This document shows positions 39,855 through 49,060 of a stretch of DNA of 64,000 nt, in pieces. The DNA is from Chrysophaeum taylorii. Taxonomy: Eukaryota; Sar; Pelagophyceae; Pelagomonadales; Pelagomonadaceae. Below the pieces are notes generated by a model, which did not search any database, was not told the origin of the DNA, and saw nothing but the letters and a program-made list of their open reading frames with translations. The position numbers and the translations under genes were made by a program. Position 1 is the stretch's first letter. Each line of letters opens with the position of its first letter. The DNA lies in contig JAQMWT010000315.1 in the NCBI GenBank assembly GCA_029834535.1, positions 62,001 to 126,000 of the forward strand. The letters run 5' to 3'.

Positions 39855-42800
39855 TAATAATAATAAGGAAGTTGAGGTGGCGCGGGCGAGGATGGGGCCG
39901 ACGTAGGCGTCCGGCACGCGGTAGAGGTCGGCGCCGCGGTGGTGCTTGAGGCGGATGAGGTTGTGGTCGAGGAACTCTTGGAGGAAGGCGCGGGTCTGGT
40001 CCTCGGTGTGGGCGATCATGCGGCGGCGGGCCTTTTCGAAGATCTCGCGGAACGTGATACCCCCTTTCCCGAGGCTGTTGTTGTTCTTGTGGGCGGCGGC
40101 GATGAGGTGGAGGAGCTCGAGGTGGCGCGAGGTTAAAGAGGTGAGGACGTAGGAGAGGCCCTCTTCGGTGGTGGCGTCGAGGGTTGTCGGGGCGGGCCCG
40201 GACGCGAGGAGGGCGGCGGCGGGAGCCTCGTCGTCGTACCAGGCGAACGTCGTCGCGTCCGCGATCACCAAGTTGAAGGCGTTGGCGAGGCGCGCGTCCC
40301 ACATCAAGGGTGCGTTGACCGTGTCGACCGAGCACGCGAGGTGGACGCGCGGAGAAGATACGAGGGCCGCGAGCGCTCGTTGCGCGGACTCCGAGCGGAG
40401 GCGCGGTCCGTCGATGCTGTGGACGACGACGTGGACGCGGCTTTTGGCGGCCGCGGCGAGGCGCCGCGCGACAGCCCCCAAGGCCATCCCGCGAACATCA
40501 TCGATAGGAAGCCGCAGTTCTTTCGCGGCCGCGACGAGCTCGGCGCGCAGATCGAGGTCTCGTTTGAAGCCGTCGATCACGACGACCGTCCCAGACTTTG
40601 CGAGGTGCGACGCAGCAAACTTCTCCAAGACGCGTCTCTTCGACCCGAACCCCTGAAGCAGCAAGTTCGATCCGGCGAGGAGGATGGCGCCCCACCAAGG
40701 GAAACGAGCTTCGAGGTGCTCGGCGAACTCGGGCTCGAGCGGGGGTGGATCGCGGGCCGCGACGTAGGCTTCGACCTCGGCTGCAGTCGGCGCCTCGAGC
40801 GCTTCGTTGAGGCTGGCCTTGTCGCGGCGGCCGCCCGATCCCGATCCAGATCCCGATCCCGCGGCGGACGCGGCGGCGAGAAAGTACGCGCTCGCGCGCG
40901 GACACACGTCGCCGAACGCGCGGTCCCCCTCCGCCGAGGACTCGCCCGGACCGTCGTCGTCGACAGCCCGCGACACGAGCCAGTCCCCGAGCGCCGAGGG
41001 CAGCACCGCCGCCTCCACCTCCTCCTCCTCGCCCCCCATCCGCATCACGACCTCGGGATCTTTCCGAACGTGATCGACGACATCGTTCGCGCACAAAAAC
41101 ACCCTCGAGTCCGGGGCGACGTACACCAGCCCCCCGCGGGCCTCGAGGTCTGACGAGCTCTTGTGCGTCCACCCCATCTCCTGCAGGATCCTGTAGAGGG
41201 ACCCAAAGCCCTCGAACCGCCGATCGAAGCTCCGCTCGGTCGTTGTTGGTTCTGACGAATCCTCGCGGCTGTTCAAACCTGAGTTTCTCTGCAACTCTGG
41301 TAGACCGAGACCCGACAGCCACGCGTCAAACATATCCTCGGGCATCGACACGCTGCTCGCGACACTCTCGTCGCAGGTGCTGTCGGGTACCTGCGCGCGC
41401 GACTCCGCATCGACAACAACCGAAAAAAGCGAATCCTCGTCCCGCGTCGGAGCGTCCGCCGCGCTGCGAGCTGCCGACGGTTCGTCGTCCTCCTCCTCCG
41501 ACTCAAACGACGACACCACCGCCACCACCGGACCCCCTTCCTCCGACTCGCAGTAGTCATCTCGTACCGCCTCCGAGGAGGAGTCGTCGTCGTCGTCATC
41601 GTCCTCCTCCTCCTCCTCCTCCAAACGTGCGACTTCTTCGTCCTCTTGTACCGACGTGTCGACTATCCGCACCGTTGTTGTCGGGTCAACAACGTTTATC
41701 CACTCCTCGTGGATGCTTCCGGTGCGACTCTTCGCGTCGATGCGATGCTCCTCGAGCCACTGGAGGACGCGCTCGGGATTCACAAAGTAGTGGACGTCCT
41801 CCATACCGCCAACCATGCAGCTGGCGCCAGGTCGATAGTACAGGTAGTCCTGGAGTTCGTTCTTTCCCTTGCGCCACGTCCACCCGCAACTTTGGAGCGT
41901 CTTCCATGCTTGAGACCACGGCAACTCCCACAACTCCTCGGTCCCGGGCGTATGGACGGGCTTGCTCCTCTTGGCGCGCTTTGGGGCGCGCGTGGTCGTC
42001 ACTTGCGCTGGCGCCGGCGCAGGTTCGGCGGTCGTCGAGCACCTGGCGGTGGTCGCGCGCAAGCGCGGTTCCAACCTGCCGACCGTAGAGGATGGGTCGT
42101 CTTGTGACGTGCTGTGCTGCGTGTGGTACTCCTCGCGGATGCTCCCGGTGCGACTATCAGCATCGATACGATGCTCCTCGAGCCACTGTAGAACACGCTC
42201 GGGATTCGCAAAGTAGTGGACATCCTCCATCGCGCCAACCATGCAGCTGGCGCCAGGCCGATAGTACAGGTAGTCCTGGAGTTCGTTCTTTCCCCTGCGC
42301 CACGTCCAGCCGCAACCTTGGAGCGCCTTCCAGACTTGAGACCAAGGTAATTCCCACAACTCCTCGGTCCCGGGCGTGTAGACAGGCATGCTTCTCTTGT
42401 TGCGCTTTGGGGCGCGCGTAGTCATCACTTGCGCTGGCGCAGGTTCGGCGGTCGTCGAGCCCCTGGCGGTGGTCGCGCGCAAGCGCGGTTGCAACCTGCC
42501 GACCGTAGAGGATGGGTCGTCTTGTGACGTGCTGTGCTGCGTGTGGTACTCTTCGTGGATGCTCCCGGTGCGACTGTCAGCATCGATGCGATTCTCCTCG
42601 AGCCACTGCAGAACACGCTCGGGATTCGCAAAGTAGTGGACATCCTCCATCGCGCCAACCATGCAGCTGGCGCCAGGCCGATAGTATAAGAAGTCCTGGA
42701 GTTCGTTCTTTCCCCTGTGCCACGTCCAGCCGCAAGCTTGGAGCATCTTCCAAACATGGGTCCAAGGCAACTCCCACACCTCCTCGGTCCCGGGCGTGTA

Positions 42801-45800
42801 GACAGGCTTGCTTCTCTTGTTGCGCTTTGGGGCGCGCGTAGTCGTCACTTGCGCTGGCGCAGGTTCGGCGGTCGTCGAGCCCCTGGCAGCCGTCGCACGC
42901 AAGCGCGGTTCCAACCTGCCGACTGTAAAAGATGGGTCGTCTTGTGACGTGCTGTGCTGCGTGTGGTACTCCTCGTGGATGCTCCCGGTGCGGCTATCAG
43001 CATCGATACGATGCTCCTCGAGCCACTGTAGAACACGCTCGGGATTCGCAAAGTAGTGGACATCCTCCATCGCGCCAACCATGCAGCTGGCGCCAGGCCG
43101 ATAGTACAGGTAGTCCTGGAGTTCGTTCTTTCCCCTGCGCCACGTCCAGCCGCAACCTTGGAGCGCCTTCCAGACTTGAGACCAAGGTAATTCCCACAAC
43201 TCCTCGGTCCCGGGCGTGTAAACAGGCATGCTTCTCTTGTTGCGCTTTGGGGCGCGCGTAGTCATCACTTGCGCTGGCGCAGGTTCGGCGGTCGTCGAGC
43301 CCCTGGCGGTGGTCGCGCGCAAGCGCGGTTGCAACCTGCCGACCGTAGAGGATGGGTCGTCTTGTGACGTGCTGTGCTGCGTGTGGTACTCTTCGTGGAT
43401 GCTCCCGGTGCGACTGTCAGCATCGATGCGATTCTCCTCGAGCCACTGGAGGACACGCTCGGGATTCGCAAAGTAGTGGACATCCTCCATCGCGCCAACC
43501 ATGCAGCTGGCACCAGGCCGATAGTATAGGAAGTCCTGGAGTTCGTTCTTTCCCCTGTGCCACGTCCAGCCGCAAGCTTGGAGCATCTTCCAAACATGGG
43601 TCCAAGGCAACTCCCACACCTCCTCGGTCCCGGGCGTGTAGACAGGCTTGCTTCTCTTGTTGCGCTTTGGGGCGCGCGTAGTCGTCACTTGCGCGGTGGT
43701 CGAGCCTCTGGCAGCCGTCGCACGCAAGCGCGGTTCCAACCTGCCGACTGTGGAGGATGGGTCGTCTTGTGACGTGGTGTGCGTGTGGTACTCCTCGTGG
43801 ATGCTGCCTGTGCGACTATCAGCATCGATGCTATTCTCCTCGAGCCACTGGAGGACACGCTCGGGATTCGCAAAGTAGTGGACATCCTCCATCGCGCCAA
43901 CCATGCAGCTGGCGCCAGGCCGATAGTACAGGTAGTCCTGGAGTTCGTTCTTTCCCCTGTGCCACGTCCAGCCGCAAGCTTGGAGCATCTTCCAGACTTG
44001 AGACCAAGGTAATTCCCACAACTCCTCATTCACGGGCGTCTCGACGGGCTTTCTTCTCTTGTTGCGCTTTGGGGCGCGCGTAGTCGTCACTTGCGCTGGC
44101 GCAGGTTCGGTGGTCGAGCCCCTGGCAGCCGTCGCACGCAAGCGCGGTTCCAACCTGCCGACTGTAGAGGATGGGTCGTCTTGTGACGTGGTGTGCGTGT
44201 GGTACTCCTCGTGGATGCTGCCTGTGCAACTATCAGCATCGATGCTATTCTCCTCGAGCCACTGGAGGACACGCTCGGGATTCGCAAAGTAGTGGACATC
44301 CTCCATCGCGCCAACCATGCAGCTGGCGCCAGGCCGATAGTACAGGTAGTCCTGGAGTTCGTTCTTTCCCCTGTGCCACGTCCAGCCGCAAGCTTGGAGC
44401 ATCTTCCAAACATGGGACCATGGCAACTCCCACAACTCCTCGGTCCCGGGCGTGTAGACAGGCTTGCTTCTCTTGTTGCGCTTTGGGGCGCGCGTAGTCG
44501 TCACTTGCGCTGGCGCAGGTTCGGTGGTCGAGCCCCTGGCAGCCGTCGCACGCAAGCGCGGTTCCAACCTGCCGACTGTGGAGGATGGGTCGTCTTGTGA
44601 CGTGGTGTGCGTGTGGTACTCCTCGTGGATGCTGCCTGTGCGACTATCAGCATCGATGCTATTCTCCTCGAGCCACTGGAGGACACGCTCGGGATTCGCA
44701 AAGTAGTGGACATCCTCCATCGCGCCAACCATGCAGCTGGCGCCAGGCCGATAGTACAGGTAGTCCTGGAGTTCGTTCTTTCCCCTGTGCCACGTCCAGC
44801 CGCAAGCTTGGAGCATCTTCCAGACTTGAGACCAAGGTAATTCCCACAACTCCTCATTCACGGGCGTCTCGACGGGCTTTCTTCTCTTGTTGCGCTTTGG
44901 AGCGCGCGTTGTCGTCGCTAACGCCGGCGCAGGTTCGGTGGTCGAGCCCCTGGCGGTGGTCGCACGCAAGCGCGGTTGCAACCTGCCGACCGTAGAGGAC
45001 TTGTCTTGAGTAGGAACGGGCGCGCGGTACTCTTCATGAATGCTCCCGGTGCGACTATCAGCATCGATGCGATTCTCCTCGAGCCACTGTAGAACACGCT
45101 CGGGATTCGCAAAGTAGTGGACGTCCTCCATACCGCCGACCATGCAGTTGGCGCCAGGCCGATAGTATAGGAAGTCCTGGAGTTCGTTCTTTCCCCTGCG
45201 CCACGTCCAGCCGCAACCTTGGAGCGCCTTCCAGACTTGAGACCAAGGTAATTCCCACAACGCCTCATTCCCGGGCGTCTCGACGGGCTTTCTTCTCTTG
45301 TTGCGCTTTGGAGCGCGCGTTGTCGTCGCTGGCGCCGGCGCAGGTTCGGTGGTCGAGCCCCTGGCGGTGGTCGCACGCAAGCGCGGTTGCAACCTGCCGA
45401 CTGTAGAGGACTTGTCTTGAGTAGGAACGGGCGCGCGGTACTCTTCGTGGATGCTGCCTGTGCGACTATCAGCATCGATGCTATTCTCCTCGAGCCACTG
45501 GAGGACACGCTCGGGATTCGCAAAGTAGTGGACGTCCTCCATACCGCCGACCATGCAGTTGGCGCCAGGCCGATAGTATAGGAAGTCCTGGAGTTCGTTC
45601 TTTCCCCTGCGCCACGTCCAGCCGCAACCTTGGAGCGCCTTCCAGACTTGAGACCAAGGTAATTCCCACAACTCTCCGGGCGTATGGAGAGCCATCGTTG
45701 TTGTTGTTGTTGTTATTGTTGTTGTCTTGGTGCGCTTGGGGGGACTTGTCGTAGGTGCCGGCGCTGGTTCAGAAGAAGACAGAGGGAAGGTGGTCGCTCC

Positions 45801-47618
45801 CCTCGTGGATTGGAGACTTGCATCATCGTTGTCGACGTCATCGTCACGTAGGTATTCATCATCGACGTGACCGATTCTGTCGACACCGTCGAGTCGATGC
45901 TTCTTGACAAACCGCTGCACAGCAGTCGGGCTCTCGAAGTAATCAGTACCCTTAACCGCAGCCCCGACGCTCCCAACGCCGGGACGTAGGTACAAGCGCG
46001 AGCCGTTCGCGCCCTCGACGCATCGCCAGCCGCTGCCGAGCAGCGCTGCCCACTGGGGCCCGAATCCTCGGTGCCACAACGGACGGCTGTCCGCTGGCTT
46101 GTCGTTGGCGAGGACAAATTCGCCTTGGAGCATTCGATTGGGCACCCGAGCGCGGCGAGTCCGGCGCGGCAGATCCGACGTCAGTTTGGCGAGGCGGCCA
46201 ATCGGCGAATCGGCGAGCTCCGCTTCGTCGACGTGGCCCATTCTCGTCTCGCCGTCGATTTTCCAGTACTTTGCGAAGGTTGGCAGCTCGGAGATGCCGA
46301 AGTAGTGCGTCCCTCGACGCGCGCCAGCCTTGATCGACGGCGCGCCCGGTCGAAAGTACAACCACGAATCGAGTCCAAATCCATTCTTATACACCCACCC
46401 GCACCGAGACCGGAGAAATTCCCACAGCTCGTGCGATGGCAGCTCCCACGGCCGCTCCTCCTCCTCTTGGTCGTCGTCGTCGTCGTCCTCTTCCACCTGC
46501 GTCCGTCGATACGGCGGCGTCGGCGGCGGCGGCGCGTCTTCGTCGACGTGGCCGGTGCGACGCTCGCCGTCGAGGCGCCAGTCGCGAGCGAAAGTTCTGA
46601 CGTCGTCCGGCGTCGCAAAGAACTCCCGGCCGAGCTGACCTCCTTGCCGCGCGGGCTTGGCGCCTGGGCGGAAGTACAAGTAGTAGTCGAGGCCCGAGCC
46701 CGGCTTGTACGACCAACCTAAGGTTTTGAGAGTCTCGAGGAGGATCGTCCAGTCGCGGCACCAGAGAGGCTCCTCCTCGTCGACGTGGCCAATCCTGCTT
46801 TGGCCGTCGATCTCGTTTCGCTCGATGAAGGCGGCGACGTCGAGCTCCGACGCGAAGTAGTGGTGTCCCAGTCGCGGCGCTGGCAGTTCTCGCGCTCCTG
46901 GTCGGAAGTAGCGAGTCGGACCGCGTAAAGACGTCTCGATCCTCCACCCGAGCTGCTGCAGTCTGGACAGCATGCTCTGGCCGGCTAGGGCGCTCAGCAA
47001 CGGGACCGGATCGGACGGAGACACCTCGAGCGGACTGGAGACGTCGTCGCGAGCCGTCGAGGCTCGCTCGGTTCGCTCGCCCCGGTCTCGATCGGTTTCC
47101 GCCAAAGTCGTCGAGCTCGGCGCCGGTACAACTTTTTCTTGGGTCTCAGGCGGCGGTGGCGGCGCGAGAACGGGCGGCAAAGCGGGCGGCGAGCTACGCG
47201 CGACGAGAGGTGGGACGACGACGGGTTGTCGCCGGTCTACCACCTGCTGGGGCGTCGGTAGAGCGGGGGGCGAGCATTTAGCGACGAGAGGCGGGACCTC
47301 GTCGAACGTCGCTGGCCTGAGTTCGTCGGGGATGCGCTGCGGCGAGAGGTCGCCTCGCGAGGGCCGTCGGAGCGGGGCGTCGAGGAGGCCGAGGGCCGCG
47401 TTCGGACAGGCGATATTATTATTATTATTATTATTAGACGCCCTCAAGAACGCCTCGGCGGCGGCGCTGTCGGCGAACCAATCGACGCCCTCGACGCCGC
47501 CGTCGGCTCGCACGATGCGGTTGTTCGCGAATCGCCACCCGCGCGACACGAGAACCCTGTGGAAGAGCTCGAAGAAGTTCCAACTGAGCTCGTCGGGGGC
47601 GAGGAGGCAATCGTCCAT
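39849..47618 (-). CDS. ORC2: Giant ORC2 fused to an N-terminal array of Trp/Tyr-rich repeats (2589 aa)
   Basis: The C-terminal ~300 residues (about 2290-2589) are ORC2: NLLLQGFGSKRRVLEKFA, VVVIDGF, VHVVVHSIDGPRLRSESAQRAL, VHLACSVDTVNAPLMWD, then the winged-helix part ending HNLIRLKHHRGADLYRVP. This order matches human ORC2 (YGLGSKR, INGF, IHNLD..LR.EKSQ, IDHLNAPLMWD). Upstream lie four divergent modules (about 211-590) and ten nearly identical ones (about 640-1980): ELWELPWSQVWKALQGCGW, then YYRPGA, then VHYFANPERVLQWLEE, then R-T-G-S-I-H-E-E-Y, joined by Thr/Pro/Lys linkers. An acidic run (EEEEEDDDDDDD) and a degenerate module (LYRILQEMGWTHK) precede ORC2. Normal ORC2 is about 500-600 aa. 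One uninterrupted frame of 7.8 kb through near-identical repeats argues that the protein is made. The start is 73 bases from the divergent STPG gene. Confidence 0.88.
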   Translation of the reverse strand: MDDCLLAPDELSWNFFELFHRVLVSRGWRFANNRIVRADGGVEGVDWFADSAAAEAFLRASNNNNNNNIACPNAALGLLDAPLRRPSRGDLSPQRIPDELRPATFDEVPPLVAKCSPPALPTPQQVVDRRQPVVVPPLVARSSPPALPPVLAPPPPPETQEKVVPAPSSTTLAETDRDRGERTERASTARDDVSSPLEVSPSDPVPLLSALAGQSMLSRLQQLGWRIETSLRGPTRYFRPGARELPAPRLGHHYFASELDVAAFIERNEIDGQSRIGHVDEEEPLWCRDWTILLETLKTLGWSYKPGSGLDYYLYFRPGAKPARQGGQLGREFFATPDDVRTFARDWRLDGERRTGHVDEDAPPPPTPPYRRTQVEEDDDDDDQEEEERPWELPSHELWEFLRSRCGWVYKNGFGLDSWLYFRPGAPSIKAGARRGTHYFGISELPTFAKYWKIDGETRMGHVDEAELADSPIGRLAKLTSDLPRRTRRARVPNRMLQGEFVLANDKPADSRPLWHRGFGPQWAALLGSGWRCVEGANGSRLYLRPGVGSVGAAVKGTDYFESPTAVQRFVKKHRLDGVDRIGHVDDEYLRDDDVDNDDASLQSTRGATTFPLSSSEPAPAPTTSPPKRTKTTTITTTTTTMALHTPGELWELPWSQVWKALQGCGWTWRRGKNELQDFLYYRPGANCMVGGMEDVHYFANPERVLQWLEENSIDADSRTGSIHEEYRAPVPTQDKSSTVGRLQPRLRATTARGSTTEPAPAPATTTRAPKRNKRRKPVETPGNEALWELPWSQVWKALQGCGWTWRRGKNELQDFLYYRPGANCMVGGMEDVHYFANPERVLQWLEENRIDADSRTGSIHEEYRAPVPTQDKSSTVGRLQPRLRATTARGSTTEPAPALATTTRAPKRNKRRKPVETPVNEELWELPWSQVWKMLQACGWTWHRGKNELQDYLYYRPGASCMVGAMEDVHYFANPERVLQWLEENSIDADSRTGSIHEEYHTHTTSQDDPSSTVGRLEPRLRATAARGSTTEPAPAQVTTTRAPKRNKRSKPVYTPGTEELWELPWSHVWKMLQACGWTWHRGKNELQDYLYYRPGASCMVGAMEDVHYFANPERVLQWLEENSIDADSCTGSIHEEYHTHTTSQDDPSSTVGRLEPRLRATAARGSTTEPAPAQVTTTRAPKRNKRRKPVETPVNEELWELPWSQVWKMLQACGWTWHRGKNELQDYLYYRPGASCMVGAMEDVHYFANPERVLQWLEENSIDADSRTGSIHEEYHTHTTSQDDPSSTVGRLEPRLRATAARGSTTAQVTTTRAPKRNKRSKPVYTPGTEEVWELPWTHVWKMLQACGWTWHRGKNELQDFLYYRPGASCMVGAMEDVHYFANPERVLQWLEENRIDADSRTGSIHEEYHTQHSTSQDDPSSTVGRLQPRLRATTARGSTTAEPAPAQVMTTRAPKRNKRSMPVYTPGTEELWELPWSQVWKALQGCGWTWRRGKNELQDYLYYRPGASCMVGAMEDVHYFANPERVLQWLEEHRIDADSRTGSIHEEYHTQHSTSQDDPSFTVGRLEPRLRATAARGSTTAEPAPAQVTTTRAPKRNKRSKPVYTPGTEEVWELPWTHVWKMLQACGWTWHRGKNELQDFLYYRPGASCMVGAMEDVHYFANPERVLQWLEENRIDADSRTGSIHEEYHTQHSTSQDDPSSTVGRLQPRLRATTARGSTTAEPAPAQVMTTRAPKRNKRSMPVYTPGTEELWELPWSQVWKALQGCGWTWRRGKNELQDYLYYRPGASCMVGAMEDVHYFANPERVLQWLEEHRIDADSRTGSIREEYHTQHSTSQDDPSSTVGRLEPRLRATTARCSTTAEPAPAPAQVTTTRAPKRAKRSKPVHTPGTEELWELPWSQAWKTLQSCGWTWRKGKNELQDYLYYRPGASCMVGGMEDVHYFVNPERVLQWLEEHRIDAKSRTGSIHEEWINVVDPTTTVRIVDTSVQEDEEVARLEEEEEEDDDDDDDSSSEAVRDDYCESEEGGPVVAVVSSFESEEEDDEPSAARSAADAPTRDEDSLFSVVVDAESRAQVPDSTCDESVASSVSMPEDMFDAWLSGLGLPELQRNSGLNSREDSSEPTTTERSFDRRFEGFGSLYRILQEMGWTHKSSSDLEARGGLVYVAPDSRVFLCANDVVDHVRKDPEVVMRMGGEEEEVEAAVLPSALGDWLVSRAVDDDGPGESSAEGDRAFGDVCPRASAYFLAAASAAGSGSGSGSGGRRDKASLNEALEAPTAAEVEAYVAARDPPPLEPEFAEHLEARFPWWGAILLAGSNLLLQGFGSKRRVLEKFAASHLAKSGTVVVIDGFKRDLDLRAELVAAAKELRLPIDDVRGMALGAVARRLAAAAKSRVHVVVHSIDGPRLRSESAQRALAALVSSPRVHLACSVDTVNAPLMWDARLANAFNLVIADATTFAWYDDEAPAAALLASGPAPTTLDATTEEGLSYVLTSLTSRHLELLHLIAAAHKNNNSLGKGGITFREIFEKARRRMIAHTEDQTRAFLQEFLDHNLIRLKHHRGADLYRVPDAYVGPILARATSTSLLLLS
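41690..45690 (-). repeat. Tandem array of ten ~420-bp coding repeats in ORC2
   Basis: Unit length is mostly 420 bases (140 codons); three units lack small in-frame blocks (for example AEPA or Q/H codons), giving 405-414. Block CATCCTCCATCGCGCCAACC recurs at 42220, 42640, 43060, 43480, 43890, 44300 and 44715. The five units at the high-coordinate (N-terminal) end differ most in their linkers (VNEELW versus GTEELW). A higher-order pair (units starting near 42360 and 42780 in + coordinates, then 43200 and 43620) repeats with 840-base period. Confidence 0.9.
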
Positions 47619-47691
47619 TTCTATTCAAACGACACGAGGGTAATAAATACCTAAGGGGGGTAAGGGTTTTCTAAGATACCTAAAGGATACG
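47619..47691. promoter_or_regulatory. 73-bp divergent promoter region (ORC2 / STPG gene)
   Basis: The whole space between two outward-reading start codons is 73 bases: AT-rich in the centre (GGTAATAAATACCTAA), then TAAGGGTTTTCTAAGATACC. It must hold both promoters. No TGACGTCA site is present here. Confidence 0.45.
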
Positions 47692-48774
47692 ATGGCGCGG
47701 CGGCGTCGACGACCACTCGCAGACCGGCCGACGCCATCGATTCCCTCCAAGTTCGATACCATCCTGACGCCGACCGTGGGAGAAGCCAACGCCTTTGGCG
47801 CGCGGACGTCTCGCTTTGCTGCCGCTGCTGCTGCGCGGGGTGAGGTGTGGCCGGGCCCTGGGGCATACCACGCGAGGAGGCCGGGGTCCTACGGTTTTTC
47901 GCGCAAGGGGACATTCTCGGCGTCGTCGGCGCGGTTTTCGGGGCTTCCGGCCATGGCGACCCCCGGGCCCGGGGCGTACCACGCGACGCCGGCGCGGAAG
48001 AGGCGCGGACCGTCGAGCTCCTTCGCCGCGCCTACCCCCTCGCTCCCCCGACGGTCCTCGAGCAGTCCGGGGCCCGGGGCCTACAACCCCAAGCTCGTCG
48101 CGCCGAGCCCGCGGGCCGCCTCCTTCAAGGAGAAGCGGGACGTCTCGCGGCCGGTCCGCGCGTACCCAGCCCCCGGCGAGTACGACGTCCAACGCGCAGA
48201 CTACTACGTCCGGAAGCGTGGTGCGACCCCTCTCCTTCGTTCCAAGGTCCCGCGGGGCTCGGGCTTCGTCCCACCCCCCCTCGTCGACAAGAGAGCGGGA
48301 CCAGGGAAACTCCCCCCGACTGCCGGGCCTACGGACGTGAGCGCGTTTGTTAGAGAATTTTCGACGGGCCGACTTCCCACCCCCTCCGCCATGGCGACGC
48401 CGACCCGCGCTGCGCTCCCAGGCCCGGGGGCCTACGACGACCATCCTCCTCTCCCGGCGGGGGAACTCAAAATCTCATCCATGTTCTCCAACCTCGATCT
48501 AGACAGGTGGGGACGTCCCGTCAACCCTCGGACGCCCACCGCGTCCACGCCCGGCCCGGGCTGGTACGATTTCGACACCTCATCATTCTCCTCCGCGACC
48601 TCCTCCAAGCTCTCGCATCACCCAACGGTCATGGCCTCGAGGACCCGCCGCTTTCGCCGAGATCATCAAAATAAACATCGCCTCGCATACCACGTCCCAG
48701 GCCCAGCCTTCTACAAGCCCGAGTACCAGACGCGCAAGTCCTTCCTCCTCAACACCCGCCGGAAGTGGATCTAA
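47692..48774 (+). CDS. STPG/SHIPPO-repeat protein (sperm-tail PG-rich repeat), 360 aa
   Basis: Seven Pro-Gly-rich motifs of the STPG type: WPGPGAYHARR (about 55), TPGPGAYHATP (90), SPGPGAYNPKL (124), APGEYDV (160), LPGPGAYDD (242), TPGPGWYDF (285) and VPGPAFYKPE (338), spaced by Arg/Ser-rich segments, as in ODF3 and STPG1/STPG2. In other eukaryotes such proteins sit in or on flagellar axonemal microtubules. Starts MARRRRRPLADRP, strongly basic. The STPG family implies that the organism builds a flagellum at some stage. Divergent from ORC2 with 73 bases between. Confidence 0.85.
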   Translation: MARRRRRPLADRPTPSIPSKFDTILTPTVGEANAFGARTSRFAAAAAARGEVWPGPGAYHARRPGSYGFSRKGTFSASSARFSGLPAMATPGPGAYHATPARKRRGPSSSFAAPTPSLPRRSSSSPGPGAYNPKLVAPSPRAASFKEKRDVSRPVRAYPAPGEYDVQRADYYVRKRGATPLLRSKVPRGSGFVPPPLVDKRAGPGKLPPTAGPTDVSAFVREFSTGRLPTPSAMATPTRAALPGPGAYDDHPPLPAGELKISSMFSNLDLDRWGRPVNPRTPTASTPGPGWYDFDTSSFSSATSSKLSHHPTVMASRTRRFRRDHQNKHRLAYHVPGPAFYKPEYQTRKSFLLNTRRKWI

Positions 48775-48955
48775 TAATTTTATTTCGGAATGGGGCTTTT
48801 TTGTGCTTGTATTGTGGAAGAATCACGGCTCTCTTTCTTCGCGGTTGCCTCACCGACACTAGCAGTCGACTTATCTGCGCCCGTCAGGCACATCCCTCCT
48901 ACCCCACAAACCCACGCACATCCCTCATGCCCCCACACACACCCCCCTCTTAGCA

Positions 48956-49060
48956 ACTAACCAACTAAATTAACTAACTTCAGACCTCTCAATGAGCATG
49001 GGAGCCAGGCCGGACCGACAGGAGCCAGTCCGGAATCACGGGCCTGTAGACGAGGAGTGA
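48956..49060 (-). mobile_element. LINE 3' end remnant
   Basis: The minus strand reads CTCCTGTCGGTCCGGCCTGG, CTCCCATGCTCATTGAGAGG, then TCTGAAGTTAGTTAATTTAG, the 3' end and GTTA tail of the same LINE family found at 54474-54655. Only the last ~100 bases are present. Confidence 0.65.

Noticed and set aside
41646-45581. Plus-strand ORFs of 70-136 codons recurring every ~420 bases
   Set aside because: They are the antisense of the ORC2 coding repeats; their regular recurrence simply follows the repeat period.
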